Counted from the stretch's first letter, positions 11,265-22,700 are shown. The stretch: 64,000 nucleotides of DNA from Cladorhizidae sp. MBARI D1340-BT2 (GCA_028752905.1 JAQNBH010000299.1:342501-406500); one strand, 5' to 3'. Numbers and translations: made by a program. The notes: a model not told the origin generated them from the letters alone.

Positions 11265-11730
11265 GACCACAAAGTATGAATATGATTATGGATTTAATCA
11301 ATATAAGAACATTGATTATATATAATTTTTGCCTAAATATTTTTGGTTGTATTTCAAACAATGTGGTTAGGATGTTGTGACCACATGCAATGAATATGAT
11401 TGTGTATTTATAAACATAATATTGCTTCTAACGTTTTTTTACATAAATATGTTTCTATTACTTGAAACAATGTGGTCAAATGCTTGTGACCACATTCTGA
11501 CCATAGCATATGAATATAATTATGCTTGTTTATCAACATAAAACATTGTTTATGATGATAAATGCATTTTTTTATAATTTTTTTATATAATACTCTGGTC
11601 AAGATTATGTGACCATAATGATAATAATGATATAAAAAAAAATTATAAAAAAAAATAAAAATAAAAAATAATTAAAAAAAACAACTTTAAACATGCTGAA
11701 TACAACTATGAATATTATTATGCTTATTTA
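11265..11730. repeat. Degenerate tandem repeat, about 110-120 bp period
   Basis: Three decayed units share the order: tgaatatgattatg, tatcaatataa-acattg, poly-T/AT stretch, then aacaatgtggt...tgtgaccaca. The caatgtgg word recurs at about 11359 and 11468, with a weaker ctggtc at about 11596. A very A-rich tract follows at 11632-11690. This is an old, no longer homogenised array. Confidence 0.6.
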
Positions 11731-12671
11731 TCAATACAACAGATCCCAGTTGAACACGGACCTGAGATACAAAGCTGCCTCCTCCAGGATAGCAACCCAG
11801 TGAGCATCATACTCCAAGAGACATTTTAGGTGCACTGTCTCCATACCATAAGAACATTGCTTATAATCCTGAGTATATTGTTTACATACATATTATTTGA
11901 CACAATGTGACTATTTATATATATATATATATCACAATGTTACTATTATTATTTATATATATATGACACACTGTAATGGATTTGGCTTATTGAGAATGAA
12001 CATAATTCAATAACTTATAGCCATTTTGCCAAGGAACTAGCGTCTCTTGTTACCATCGAGCACCACGAGGAGGTATGGCTATATTGCCCGACACACAACA
12101 CACACATAAAACACATAAATCATATCACAACAACAACAAAATTAAAAAATCACATTACACATTGTGTGCAGAAAAGCATGTTGCTGCAACATGATGCACT
12201 TTCAATGTGCGACATACAATGTGTAGACAAAGAGTAAGACAACAAATATAACGCATATAACAGTTGGAGATGTAGGACCTGGTACCTTTGTGTACGTGTA
12301 ATGTGTTGCACATGACTCCTCTTTTGACCAACTATATACCAACCACTGAGTCCAAGTGGTATCTACTAGATGGGTGCGCCAAAGAAGTAGGTGCAGGACA
12401 TGTAATGGAGCTATGTGGACTGAATCGAGGAACAGCAGAAGAAACAGAAGAAACAAGAGCAGCAGTACTGGCAGCAGAAGTACCAGGAGTGGAAGCACCA
12501 CCAGCAGAAGTACCAGAGGTTCCAGTATGAGACCTTAGTTTCTCAGTGGCCACTGGTCGCGACGCCACGACGATCATTGCCTCAGGAAGGCATTCCTCGT
12601 ATAGTAACTGATGGATAACGGACTTGATTTCCTCTTGGGGATGGAATTAGTCTAATCCGTCAAGTATAAAT
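11731..12671. other. Single-copy AT-rich region, no gene recognised
   Basis: Includes (AT)n tracts near 11915-11965 and a less AT-rich patch at 11740-11860 that has no long frame. A low-complexity purine-rich stretch (12440-12525, aacagaag/agcagaag/accagagg words) produces open frames on both strands that I consider spurious. Confidence 0.5.
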
Positions 12672-12762
12672 CTCAGAGTATATGACTGGCTGAAGAAGAT
12701 CCCAGTGAGAGTATATGCCTGGCTGAAGAAGGTCTCAGAGTATATGACTGGCTGAAGAAGGT
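12672..12762. repeat. Three-copy short tandem repeat (about 29-33 bp)
   Basis: Three units of agtatatgactggctgaagaagg (the middle one with gcctgg) start at about 12677, 12710 and 12739. It directly abuts the second 48-bp repeat locus. Confidence 0.8.
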
Positions 12763-12763
12763 G

Positions 12764-12870
12764 CTATATCTGACCTGCTATAACACTGCATGTACACACA
12801 GCTAGGGACCACCATCACTGACCTGCTATAACACTGCATGTACACACAGCTAGGGACCACCATCACTGAC
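12764..12870. repeat. 48-bp minisatellite, second locus (two units)
   Basis: Two units identical to those at 10501-10779. Both loci start with the same partial unit and phase break (gctatatctgacctgc), so this locus was copied from the left edge of the first one or the reverse, not formed independently. Confidence 0.93.
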
Positions 12871-13949
12871 ATTAGTTTCAGACATATTCATTCTACAGAG
12901 GCTGGAATTGCCCTGAACTCCTTAACTTGGAGAACTTGTTCTACAATAAGTTATTTTGTTGGAATTGTGTTGAAGACATAGTGCAACAGAGTTATGTTAC
13001 ACTATATATCATCTTTGCTAATTACTCCAAATTATTGTGCTCTTGAAAAAGTGCTTGCTCCAGGATGAATTATTTTACTGCAAAGTATTTACATGCATAG
13101 CATGATAGAGTGAACTATTTATATTTAGCTAACTGGGTAGCACTGATTTCCTTCACTCTTAAAAAATTAGAAGCTCTAGGATAGATTTCTTTCCAATTTT
13201 TTGTTGCAGGCTAAGTGACAGAGATGCCGCACAAACATCCTGGAATTTTTCCGACTGATTTCTTTCTCTCATGAACAATTAGTTGCTTTAGAATGGATAA
13301 TCTTGCTCTGAATATGCAGAATGCTATGCTCAACTGGAATTGCTCCAAATATTTTGGCTCATGAAAAAGTAGTTACTCAAGTTTCATGCAGCATTAGGAG
13401 GAATTTCACTTTATGCAAAGTAAATTTCAGGATATTTTTCATCTTATTATTAGGAACACATGTATGCAAGTAATAATTATATGGAGTACATTAAGCTAGG
13501 CCAAACCAGCTTATAAACTGTAACCTTATAAACTGTAACCTTAAACCAAATTGTCGAAATGATAGACAGATTACCTTGTTCCGCGTGTCTAATGAACTGA
13601 CAGTAGAGCTACCTCAGAAGGTCTATTCTAAAGCAGTCCTGCACCGCAGAATGGTGCCTAGTGAAATGTTGTAGTCCTAGCTTAGTCTGTAGCAGACACT
13701 GAAGCTAGTCTACAGTTGCTTCTGTGGTCAGCTTCATCAGTCCTTCAGAGGCTTGCATTAGTATCGAGGACCTTTCGCTGAAGAACGACATGAATGGCCA
13801 AGAAGCGAGAGGCTGCCAAACAACGAACTAGCAGGAGCATGAAGCTGTACTTGAAGCACGAGGCTGGAGAATGACCGCGTGACAAGGGCGAGATAATTGA
13901 ACCATGCATGGTCAGGAAGGTGTGCGGCTGCACTTTCGACTGAGCACTG
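12871..13949. other. Region without recognised genes; possible old repeat
   Basis: Words such as gaattgctccaaat, ctcatgaaaaagt-gttgctc and gaatggataatctt...ctgcaaagtatt recur loosely at intervals of roughly 100 bp between 12900 and 13430, suggesting a strongly decayed tandem repeat. A 15-bp direct duplication (cttataaactgtaac) is at about 13510-13540. The open frames on the minus strand at 13745-13952 have no recognisable domain. Confidence 0.4.
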
Positions 13950-14250
13950 CATCAGCTGGTGTTAGAGGATAAGAAGAGATGTGGGATAGTTAAGGATGAG
14001 AGGTGTATAATGTGTGATAGTGGAGCAGGGGAAGATGTGGAACATTTCTTGGTGACATGCGGGGAATTTGAGAGGGATCGGCTGACTGATGGATGAGGTA
14101 TGCAGAATTATAGGGGCAAGACACAGTGGCTGGATGAATTTATAAGCGTGAGCAAGGATGGAAAGGTGGCATTGCTTTTGGGGAAAGATGTGGAGGGAGT
14201 AAGTGATGCAGTGATGGAGGAGGTGGGGAGTGTGTTATGTATTGGGTAGG
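13950..14250 (+). pseudogene. Non-LTR retrotransposon (LINE) 3' end, decayed
   Basis: The plus-strand frame at 13950-14090 reads HQLVLEDKKRCGIVKDERC, then IMCDSGAGEDVEHFLVTC and GEFERDRL. The C-x2-C ... E-x2-H-F-x4-C arrangement is the zinc-knuckle-like motif found after the reverse transcriptase domain in many LINE ORF2 proteins. Two frameshifts follow; the other frames continue with MDEVCRIIGA and then WLDEFISVSKDGKVALLLG and VEGVSDAVMEEVG up to a stop near 14248. A stop lies immediately upstream (13941-13943), and no reverse transcriptase or endonuclease domain precedes it, so this is a 5'-truncated, inactive tail. Confidence 0.8.
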
Positions 14251-14600
14251 CAAGTGGTAGCAGAGGAGAAAGGAACTGTTGTATGGTGGGCTGAGGAATG
14301 ATCTTTGGTCCCCTCCCGTCCCCCCCTCCTTGAGCAGCGGGACACTCGTAACATAATGTTGTGGATAATTTTATTAATTAAGTATATACTGTTGACTTAT
14401 TTTTTAAAAATATAGATTGTTATTATATAGGTTAGTTACTAAATAGTTCCACACTGTGCTGTAATATATATATATGTGATGACCTTAACAGGCTCAGCAA
14501 TAGCAAAATTAAATCATTGAACTGCGTGAGAGTTTGAAATGCGAAGAAAAAAAGATTCCTCGCCGTTGGAATGGACTTGTTAAATAACGGTTGGAACGAC
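14251..14600. other. Probable LINE 3' untranslated tail and AT-rich DNA
   Basis: Follows the LINE coding tail. It has a C-rich stretch (ctcccgtccccccctcc) at about 14316-14332, then AT-rich sequence with a short (TA)n at 14466-14475. No clear poly-A end or target duplication was identified. Confidence 0.35.
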
Positions 14601-14624
14601 TAGGGCTAGGGCTAGGGCTAGGGC
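14601..14624. repeat. (TAGGGC)4 short tandem repeat
   Basis: Four exact copies of TAGGGC, a variant of the telomere hexamer TTAGGG. It is isolated in single-copy DNA. Confidence 0.85.
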
Positions 14625-14699
14625 ACGTTGAAAATAGCGCCAACGGAATATTAACGCAACAGAACCAGAACTTATTTTTGGCTCCTACTATAGCTCTTG

Positions 14700-14862
14700 T
14701 TTTTCACCTCAACAGAGCTGATATAAATGTGCTTAGCTCTTGTTTGCTCTCATCAGAACTGATATAAATGTTTGTAGCTCTTGCTTGCTCACTTCAACAG
14801 AACTGATATAAATGTGCTTAGCTGCTCATCTCAACAGAGTTGATATAAATGTGCATAGTCTG
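14700..14862. repeat. Short tandem repeat, about 41 bp, four decayed copies
   Basis: The words tcaacagaactgatataaatgt and gcttagctcttg recur, with gatataaatg at 14720, 14761, 14804 and 14842 (spacing 41, 43, 38). Confidence 0.85.
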
Positions 14863-14909
14863 ATAAACTTAAGAGTGAAAAACTTTTCAGAACTGCTAAG
14901 GATGCAGCT

Positions 14910-15750
14910 TTAAGGGGGTCCACTACACAAAAAAAACACCCCCCAAAAAACACAATTTCTCTCTGCTTCAGAATTTTTATTTGAAATCTTGTATGATGTG
15001 TACCTATACACAGACCTACCTTCTGGTGCTGTGCCAACTAACCAGCTCTAACTGATCCGGACTTAGTGAACATTTAAGATTTCATGAGGATGGTCATATT
15101 TGGAGATTGTTTACTTTGGGATTTCACAACTTACCACAGGGGAAATTAAACACAATATAACATTGATTTTTTTAATAAATAGTGTGATCATGGATTTAAA
15201 AAATTAATAAATTCTATTGCAATTTCTTAGTAGCATTTTCATTTTTTTTTTGTACCTGTTGACATCATACTTGAGCTCTCGAGAGGAAACAGAATCTATA
15301 TAATTTTTGTCTGATTACTCCAAATATGAAGCAGGCCATTTTTCGGGACAAGGACTAGTATATATAGTATTTCAATTGGTTGAACTGACCATACCATTAA
15401 AAAAACACGAGAAGTGGTAATACATATACATACCAAAAAAAATCAAGAATAGGGAGGGGAAGTTTCTGCCCCAGGCCGCTACCTAGGGGGGTGACCAGAA
15501 TCACTGGTTTGCTTCCCTTGTCGGTCTCCGCGGCCATTGAAACTAACTATTACATGAAGCGTCTTCTTCGCGTTTCTTTCCCATGAATCAAATCTTTGAA
15601 CGGAGTACTAAAGTTAGTATAAGTCCAGAATGTAGCATCCAAATCTTCTCCAATTTGGAAGGCAGCATCTTGCATGTACTGTCATCATATTTTGGGGGGG
15701 AAACAACAACAACAAAAAAATTGGGGTACTGTATATAGCGGACCCCTTAA
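14910..15750. mobile_element. TTAA-bounded MITE-like element (possible non-autonomous piggyBac relative)
   Basis: The left end is TTAA (14910-14913) followed by GGGGGTCCACTA. The right end is TAGCGGACCCC followed by TTAA (15747-15750). The terminal inverted repeats differ by one base and one indel over about 12 bp, and TTAA on both sides is the usual piggyBac target duplication. The 841-bp interior is AT-rich and has no coding capacity (several poly-A/C tracts; a GGCCGC/GCGGCC inverted pair at about 15475-15535). Alternative: chance pairing of G- and C-rich runs. Confidence 0.5.
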
Positions 15751-16017
15751 AGAAGTACTGCTTTAGCAACTGTTTGATGTGGTGTAAATCTAGGTCACAT
15801 TAAATAACTTGCAAATTTATTCTCATATGCCAATCTTTCTGCAAACTTAGAGTTGAGCTAGTGACATCTGCTTTATCTTGCAATGACTCATATGGTGTTT
15901 TACTTAATGTCTTTTCTGTTGATTTAAATCTTCCTCCTCTTCAAATATTTCATGCTGCCATGGTTGCACATAGAAGTCTAAGTCATTTTTAAATATGTAG
16001 TGGTCTTGCTGCTGAAG
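15751..16017. other. Single-copy flank, no gene seen
   Basis: Short AT-rich stretch between the MITE-like element and the 34-bp array. The minus strand has a small open stretch (EIFEEEEDLNQQKRH) that stops quickly and cannot be assigned. Confidence 0.4.
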
Positions 16018-17311
16018 CATGTATGTTTCGGACAGCTCTATGAGGATTAGGCATGCATGTTTCAGGCAGAACTAGGAGGATTAGGCATGCATGTTTCAGA
16101 CAGCCACTGGGAGGATTAGGCATGCATGTTTCAGAGAGCACTAGGAGGATTAGGCATGCATGTTTCAGACAGCCACTAGGAGGATTAGGCATGCATGTTT
16201 CAGAGAGCACTAGGAGGATTAGGCATGCATGTTTCAGAGAGCACTAGGAGGATTAGGCATGCATGTTTCAGGAAGCACTAGGGGGATTAGGCATGCATGT
16301 TTCAGAGAGCACTAGGAGGATTAGGCATGCATGTTTCAGAGAGCACTAGGAGGATTAGGCATGCATGTTTCAGGCAGAACTAGGAGGATTAGGCATGCAT
16401 GTTTCAGACAGCTCTATGAGGATTAGGCATGCATGTTTCAGAGAGCACTAGGAGGATTAGGCATGCATGTTTCAGACAGCTCTATGAGGATTAGGCATGC
16501 ATGTTTCAGAGAGCACTAGGAGGATTAGGCATGCATGTTTCAGGGGGATTAGGCATGCATGTTTCAGAGAGCACTAGGAGGATTAGGCATGCATGTTTCA
16601 GAGAGCACTTGGAGGATTAGGCATGCATGTTTCAGGGGGATTAGGCATGCATGTTTCAGAGAGCACTAGGAGGATTAGGCATGCATGTTTCAGAGAGCAC
16701 TAGGAGGATTAGGTATGCATGTTTCAGAGAGCACTAGGAGGATTAGGCATGCATGTTTCAGGGGGATTAGGCATGCATGTTTCAGAGAGCACTAGGAGGA
16801 TTAGGCATGCATGTTTCAGAGAGCACTAGGAGGATTAGGCATGCATGTTTCAGAGAGCACTAGGAGGATTAGGCATGCATGTTTCAGAGAGCACTAGGAG
16901 GATTAGGCATGCATGTTTCAGGCAGAACTAGGAGGATTAGGCATGCATGTTTCAGAGAGCACTAGGAGGATTAGGCATGCATGTTTCAGAGAGCACTAGG
17001 AGGATTAGGCATGCATGTTTCAGAGAGCACTAGGAGGATTAGGCATGCATGTTTCAGAGAGCACTAGGAGGATTAGGCATGCATGTTTCAGAGAGCACTA
17101 GGAGGATTAGGCATGCATGTTTCAGAGAGCACTAGGAGGATTAGGCATGCATGTTTCAGAGAGCACTAGGAGGATTAGGCATGCATGTTTCAGAGAGCAC
17201 TAGGAGGATTAGGCATGCATGTTTCAGAGAGCACTAGGAGGATTAGGCATGCATGTTTCAGAGAGCACTATGAGGATTAGGCATGCATGTTTCAGAGAGC
17301 ACTATGAGGAT
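16018..17311. repeat. 34-bp minisatellite
   Basis: About 38 units, each with aggattaggcatgcatg followed by tttcagagagcactagg. The period is 34 bp (for example aggcatgcat at 17041 and 17075). Variants carry gacagctctatg, ggcagaactagg or gacagccactgg. Three deleted units (tttcaggggga at about 16538, 16632 and 16756) are 24 bp long. Each unit holds the overlapping palindromes GCATGC and ATGCAT. Variant units are concentrated in the left third, and the right third is almost uniform. Confidence 0.96.
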
Positions 17312-18120
17312 TTTCACTAGAAGTTGAGTTTTTATACATATACATGCATGTAATTAAAGCGGGTGCATGTAATTATATGGGAACATTAAAAAATATGCAT
17401 GAAATAATTACATGGATATGTGAAAAGTGAAAATAATGGAGTGAATGTAGTTATAGGCACAAATCTAATTATAGGTTGTTATAAGACGTCATGAATGTAA
17501 TTATAGAGACATGTCATTTAGAAAATGTAAGAAGAATACATGATTGCATCTATGAACTAGTAGTAAAGACATTATATGCATTATACTGAGTAGAGAGTAA
17601 ATGTATGTATGTTAGGGGATCAGGTGTGTATATAGGGCATATAAAATAGACACATATAAGTAATTATTTAAGCAACATTCATATATATATGGCCTCACAT
17701 GTATAAATATTGGGTATATATACGCATGTGAAGTACAAAAGATTTGTAAGTTAGAAAATTTTAAATCCATATATAATATATTTTTAAAGAACAACTTCCT
17801 CTTAAATATAAAGGGTGTTCCTCTAAACATCCAGCACCTTTTTCATGACAGACCTCGAAGGCTGATGACAGCAGCCAGAGTGAGAGATACTTTACCGAAT
17901 AGCCACATCAATGGAGTGCTTGCCTGGAGTAATTGTACCATGTCATTGTAAATTTGTGCAAAATTAAAACATAAATATGACATTCAGAATAACTCAATGT
18001 CCAGGGCTGTAACTTTGCCCTTTGCTACTCTGTGCGTAATAGTGGAGTGCTTGGTAAGCTCACATTTGGGTTAGGTGATAAAAGCTCCACCAGCATCAAA
18101 TTTCAGCGAGATGTATTATG
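17312..18120. other. AT-rich single-copy region, no gene seen
   Basis: Contains loosely repeated words (catgtaatta, gaatgtaattata) near 17340-17510 and AT microsatellite-like tracts. The only long frame (minus, 17612-17830) is AT-driven and unrecognised. Confidence 0.45.
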
Positions 18121-19257
18121 TAAAGGGTCCTGTAATGTTTGTTCTCTATACTGAGAGGTAAAGGGTCCTGTAAATGTTTGTTCTCTATATACTGATAGGT
18201 AAAGGACCCAGTAAATATGTTCTCTACACTGATAGGTAAAGGGTCCAGTAAATGTTTGTTCTCTACACTGATAGGTAAAGGGTCCTGTAAATATATGTTC
18301 TCTACACTGATAGGTAAAGGGTCCAGTAAATGTTTGTTCTCTACACTGATAGGTAAAGGGTCAAGTAAATGTTTGTTCTCTACACTGATATATAGGTAAA
18401 GGGTCAAGTAAATGTTTGATCTCTACATTGATAGGTAAAGGGGTTTGAAAATGTTTCCCCCCTCTAAATTGATAGGTAAAACAGTCCTGTAAATGTTTAT
18501 TCTCTACATTGATTTATTCTCTACATTGATAGGTAAAGGGTCCTGTAAATGTTTGTTCTCTACACTGATAGGTAAAGGGTCCTGTAAATATTTGTTCTCT
18601 ACACTGATAGGTAAAGGGTCCAGTAAATGTTTGTTCTCTACACTGATAGGTAAAGGGGCCTGTAAATGTTTGTTCTCTACACTGATAGGTTCTCTACACT
18701 GATAGGTAAAGGATCCAGTAAATGTTTGTTCTCTACACTGATAGGTAAAGGGTCCTGTAAATGTTTGTTCTCTACACTGATAGGTAAAGGGTCAAGTAAA
18801 TGTTTGTTCTCTACACTGATAGGTAAAGGGCCCTGTACATGTTTGTTCTCTACATTGATAGGTAAAGGGTCCTGTAAATGTTTGTTCTCTACACTGATAG
18901 GTAAAGGGTCCTGTAAATGTTTGTTCTCTACACTGATAGGTAAAGGGTCCTGTAAATATTTGTTCTCTACACTGATAGGTAAAGGGTCCTGTAAATGTTT
19001 GTTCTCTACACTGATAGGTAAAGGGAAAGGGAAAGGGTCCTGTAAATGTTTCTTCTCTACACTGATAGGTAAAGGGTCCTGTAAATGTTTGTTCTCTACA
19101 CTGATAGGTAAAGGGTCAAGTAAATGTTTGTTCTCTACACTGATAGGTAAAGGACCCTGTACATGTTTGTTCTCTACATTGATAGGTAAAGGGTCAAGTA
19201 AATGTTTGTTCTCTACACTGATAGGTGAAGGGTCCGGTATATGTTGGTTCTCTACAT
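18121..19257. repeat. 39-bp minisatellite
   Basis: About 29 units of 39 bp (ctgataggtaaagggtcctg, then taaatgtttgttctctaca). The tcctg segment varies among tcctg, tccag, tcaag and ccctg in a patchy order. The left end has diverged units and small insertions (18390-18520), and one unit contains a triplicated aaaggg (about 19020-19037). As 39 is a multiple of three, both strands show open frames built of 13-residue repeats; I do not consider these coding. Confidence 0.95.
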
Positions 19258-19703
19258 AGATAGTATATCTGTTCATATATTTACATACAATATATCATAT
19301 ATACATCTTGGGGCAGGGCTGTGTAGAAGCTGTTGCTGCTTTAGTAAATCCTGAGTACAGTCATGTTATGTAGTGTATTCTGTCATGTGGGAAGGGCTAT
19401 GTGCGGGGGAGGGGGCGGGGGAATTGATAGATAGATAGACACACAATACATAGTTCCTTGAAGATAAATGCCCTTGTCTTTAATGCTGCTTGGAGAAGAA
19501 TGAGGCACACTGGAAGTGTTACTGGAGCTACTGTATAAACAACCTAGATCGTTAATACTGCCAAGAACCTTCCCAAGAACCTTCCCAAGTAAGTTTTAGC
19601 AGATACATAAGTTTTGTAATAATATGGTTTTTTGGAAACCAATATTTATATTTAAAACAATACATATAGGGTAAAGGGTCATCACAATGTAATGCCCTTG
19701 CAG
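19258..19703. other. Short unique region between arrays
   Basis: Includes the G-quadruplex motif (19389-19421), a gatagatagatag microsatellite (19426-19438) and a tandem duplication of aagaaccttccc (about 19562-19587). No open frame of note. Confidence 0.5.
19389..19421 (+). other. Potential G-quadruplex
   Basis: Five G-runs on the plus strand: GGG, GGG, GGGGG, GGGGG, GGGGG (19389-19391, 19394-19396, 19405-19409, 19411-19415, 19417-19421), the last three separated by single bases. This fits the intramolecular quadruplex pattern. Confidence 0.7.
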
Positions 19704-19787
19704 ATTCCCAACTGGTGCGAGATCCTCTCACTACCTTGCAAAAAAAAAGAGCTGGCAGGTTGTACTATGGAAGTTTTGCCTGTGAAG
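19704..19787 (+). CDS. Candidate internal exon (unidentified)
   Basis: An 84-nt segment preceded by cccttgcag (good 3' splice site, AG at 19702-19703) and followed by GTGAAG|GTAAGG (strong 5' splice site at 19788). Two frames are open across it (IPNWCEILSL... and SQLVRDPLTTLQKKRAGRLY...). I recognise no family. The donor is also the first base of the 69-bp array, so the array may have grown out of a real intron start. It lies on the strand opposite TUBGCP3. It could be a chance pair of splice-like motifs. Confidence 0.3.
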
Positions 19788-22700
19788 GTAAGGCTATGAG
19801 AGGAGGTTTCTAACAGCTTCGCCTGAAGATGGGCTGGACACTAAGAGTAAGTGAAGGTAAGGCTATGAGAGGAGGTTTCTAACAGCTTCCCCTGAAGATG
19901 GGCTGAACACTAAGAGTAAGTGAAGGTAAGGCTATGAGAGGAGGTTTCTAGCAGCTTCCCCTGAAGGTGGGCTGAACACTAAGAGTAAGTGAAGGTAAGG
20001 CTATGAGAGGAGGTTTCTAACAGCTTCCCCTGAAGATGTGCTGAACACTAAGAGTAAGTGAAGGTAAGGCTAAGAGAGGAGGTTTCTAATAGCTTCCCCT
20101 GAAGATGGGCTGAACACTAAGAGTAAGTGAAGGTAAGGCTATGAGAGGAGGTTTCTAATAGCTTCCCCTGAAGATGGGCTGAACACTAAGAGTAAGTGAA
20201 GGTAAGGCTAAGAGAGGAGGTTTCTAATAGCTTCCCCTGAAGATGGGCTGAACACTAAGAGTAAGTGAAGGTAAGGTATGAGAGGAGGTTTCTAATAGCT
20301 TTCCCTGAAGATGGGCTGAACACTAAGAGTAAGTGAAGGTAAGGCTGTGAGAGGAGGTTTCTAATAGCTTCTCCTGGAGATGGGATGAACACTAAGAGTG
20401 AGTGAAGGTAAGGCTATGAGAGGAGGTTTCTAACAGCTTCCCCTGAAGATTGGCTGAACACTAAGAGTAAGTGAAGGTAAGGCTATGAGAGGAGGTTTCT
20501 CACAGCTTCCCCTGAAGATGGGCTGAACACTAAGAGTAAGTGAAGGTAAGGCTATGAGAGGAGGTTTCTAATAGCTTCCCCTGAAGATGGGCTGAACACT
20601 AAGAGTAAGTGAAGGTAAGGCTGTGAGAGGAGGTTTCTAATAGCTTCCCCTGAAGATGGGCTGAACACTAAGAGTAAGTGAAGGTAAGGCTATGAGAGGA
20701 GGTTTCTAATAGCTTCCCCTGAAGATGGGCTGAACACTAAGAGTAAGTGAAGGTAAGGCTGTGAGAGGAGGTTTCTAATAGCTTCCCCTGAAGATGGGCT
20801 GAACACTAAGAGTAAGTGAAGGTAAGGCTGTGAGAGGAGGTTTCTAATAGCTTCTCCTGGAGATGGGATGAACACTAAGAGTAAGTGAAGGTAAGGCTAT
20901 GAGAGGAGGTTTCTAATAGCTTCCCCTGAAGATGGTCTGAACACTAAGAGTAAGTGAAGGTAAGGCTATGAGAGGAGGTTTCTAATAGCTTCCCCTGAAG
21001 ATGGGCTGAACACTAAGAGTAAGTGAAGGTAAGGCTATGAGAGGAGGTTTCTAATAGCTTCCCCTGAAGATGGGCTGAACACTAAGAGTAAGTGAAGGTA
21101 AGGCTATGAGAGGAGGTTTCTAATAGCTTCCCCTGAAGATGGGCTGAACACTAAGAGTAAGTGAAGGTAAGGCTATGAGAGGAGGTTTCTAACAGCTTCC
21201 CCTGAAGATGGGCTGAACACTAAGAGTAAGTGAAGGTAAGGCTATGAGAGGAGGTTTCTAGCAGCTTCCCCTGAAGGTGGGCTGAACACTAAGAGTAAGT
21301 GAAGGTAAGGCTATGAGAGGAGGTTTCTAACAGCTTCCCCTGAAGATGTGCTGAACACTAAGAGTAAGTGAAGGTAAGGCTAAGAGAGGAGGTTTCTAAT
21401 AGCTTCCCCTGAAGATTGGCTGAACACTAAGAGTAAGTGAAGGTAAGGCTATGAGAGGAGGTTTCTAATAGCTTCCCCTGAAGATGGGCTGAACACTAAG
21501 AGTAAGTGAAGGTAAGGCTATGAGAGGAGGTTTCTAATAGCTTCCCCTGAAGATGGGCTGAACACTAAGAGTAAGTGAAGGTAAGGCTAAGAGAGGAGGT
21601 TTCTAATAGCTTCCCCTGAAGATGGGCTGAACACTAAGAGTAAGTGAAGGTAAGGCTATGAGAGGAGGTTTCTAATAGCTTCCCCTGAAGATGGGCTGAA
21701 CACTAAGAGTAAGTGAAGGTAAGGCTGTGAGAGGAGGTTTCTAATAGCTTCTCCTGGAGATGGGATGAACACTAAGAGTGAGTGAAGGTAAGGCTATGAG
21801 AGGAGGTTTCTAACAGCTTCCCCTGAAGATTGGCTGAACACTAAGAGTAAGTGAAGGTAAGGCTATGAGAGGAGGTTTCTCACAGCTTCCCCTGAAGATG
21901 GGCTGAACACTAAGAGTAAGTGAAGGTAAGGCTATGAGAGGAGGTTTCTAATAGCTTCCCCTGAAGATGGGCTGAACACTAAGAGTAAGTGAAGGTAAGG
22001 CTGTGAGAGGAGGTTTCTAATAGCTTCCCCTGAAGATGGGCTGAACACTAAGAGTAAGTGAAGGTAAGGCTATGAGAGGAGGTTTCTAATAGCTTCCCCT
22101 GAAGATGGGCTGAACACTAAGAGTAAGTGAAGGTAAGGCTGTGAGAGGAGGTTTCTAATAGCTTCCCCTGAAGATGGGCTGAACACTAAGAGTAAGTGAA
22201 GGTAAGGCTGTGAGAGGAGGTTTCTAATAGCTTCTCCTGGAGATGGGATGAACACTAAGAGTAAGTGAAGGTAAGGCTATGAGAGGAGGTTTCTAATAGC
22301 TTCCCCTGAAGATGGTCTGAACACTAAGAGTAAGTGAAGGTAAGGCTATGAGAGGAGGTTTCTAATAGCTTCCCCTGAAGATGGGCTGAACACTAAGAGT
22401 AAGTGAAGGTAAGGCTATGAGAGGAGGTTTCTAATAGCTTCCCCTGAAGATGGGCTGAACACTAAGAGTAAGTGAAGGTAAGGCTATGAGAGGAGGTTTC
22501 TAATAGCTTCCCCTGAAGATGGGCTGAACACTAAGAGTAAGTGAAGGTAAGGCTATGAGAGGAGGTTTCTAATAGCTTCCCCTGAAGATGGTCTGAACAC
22601 TAAGAGTAAGTGAAGGTAAGGCTATGAGAGGAGGTTTCTAATAGCTTCCCCTGAAGATGGGCTGAACACTAAGAGTAAGTGAAGGTAAGGCTATGAGAGG

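Noticed and set aside
12000..12130. Possible tRNA or other small RNA gene
   Set aside because: No cloverleaf, A-box or B-box could be made out here or elsewhere in the unique regions.
12288..12577. Overlapping frames of 60-99 codons on both strands
   Set aside because: Driven by low-complexity agcaga/accaga repeats; composition (E/A/V/P or R/S/T runs) is typical of spurious translation.
18666..19276. 197- and 199-codon frames in the 39-bp array
   Set aside because: Same cause; both strands are open and the array grades into non-coding DNA at each end.
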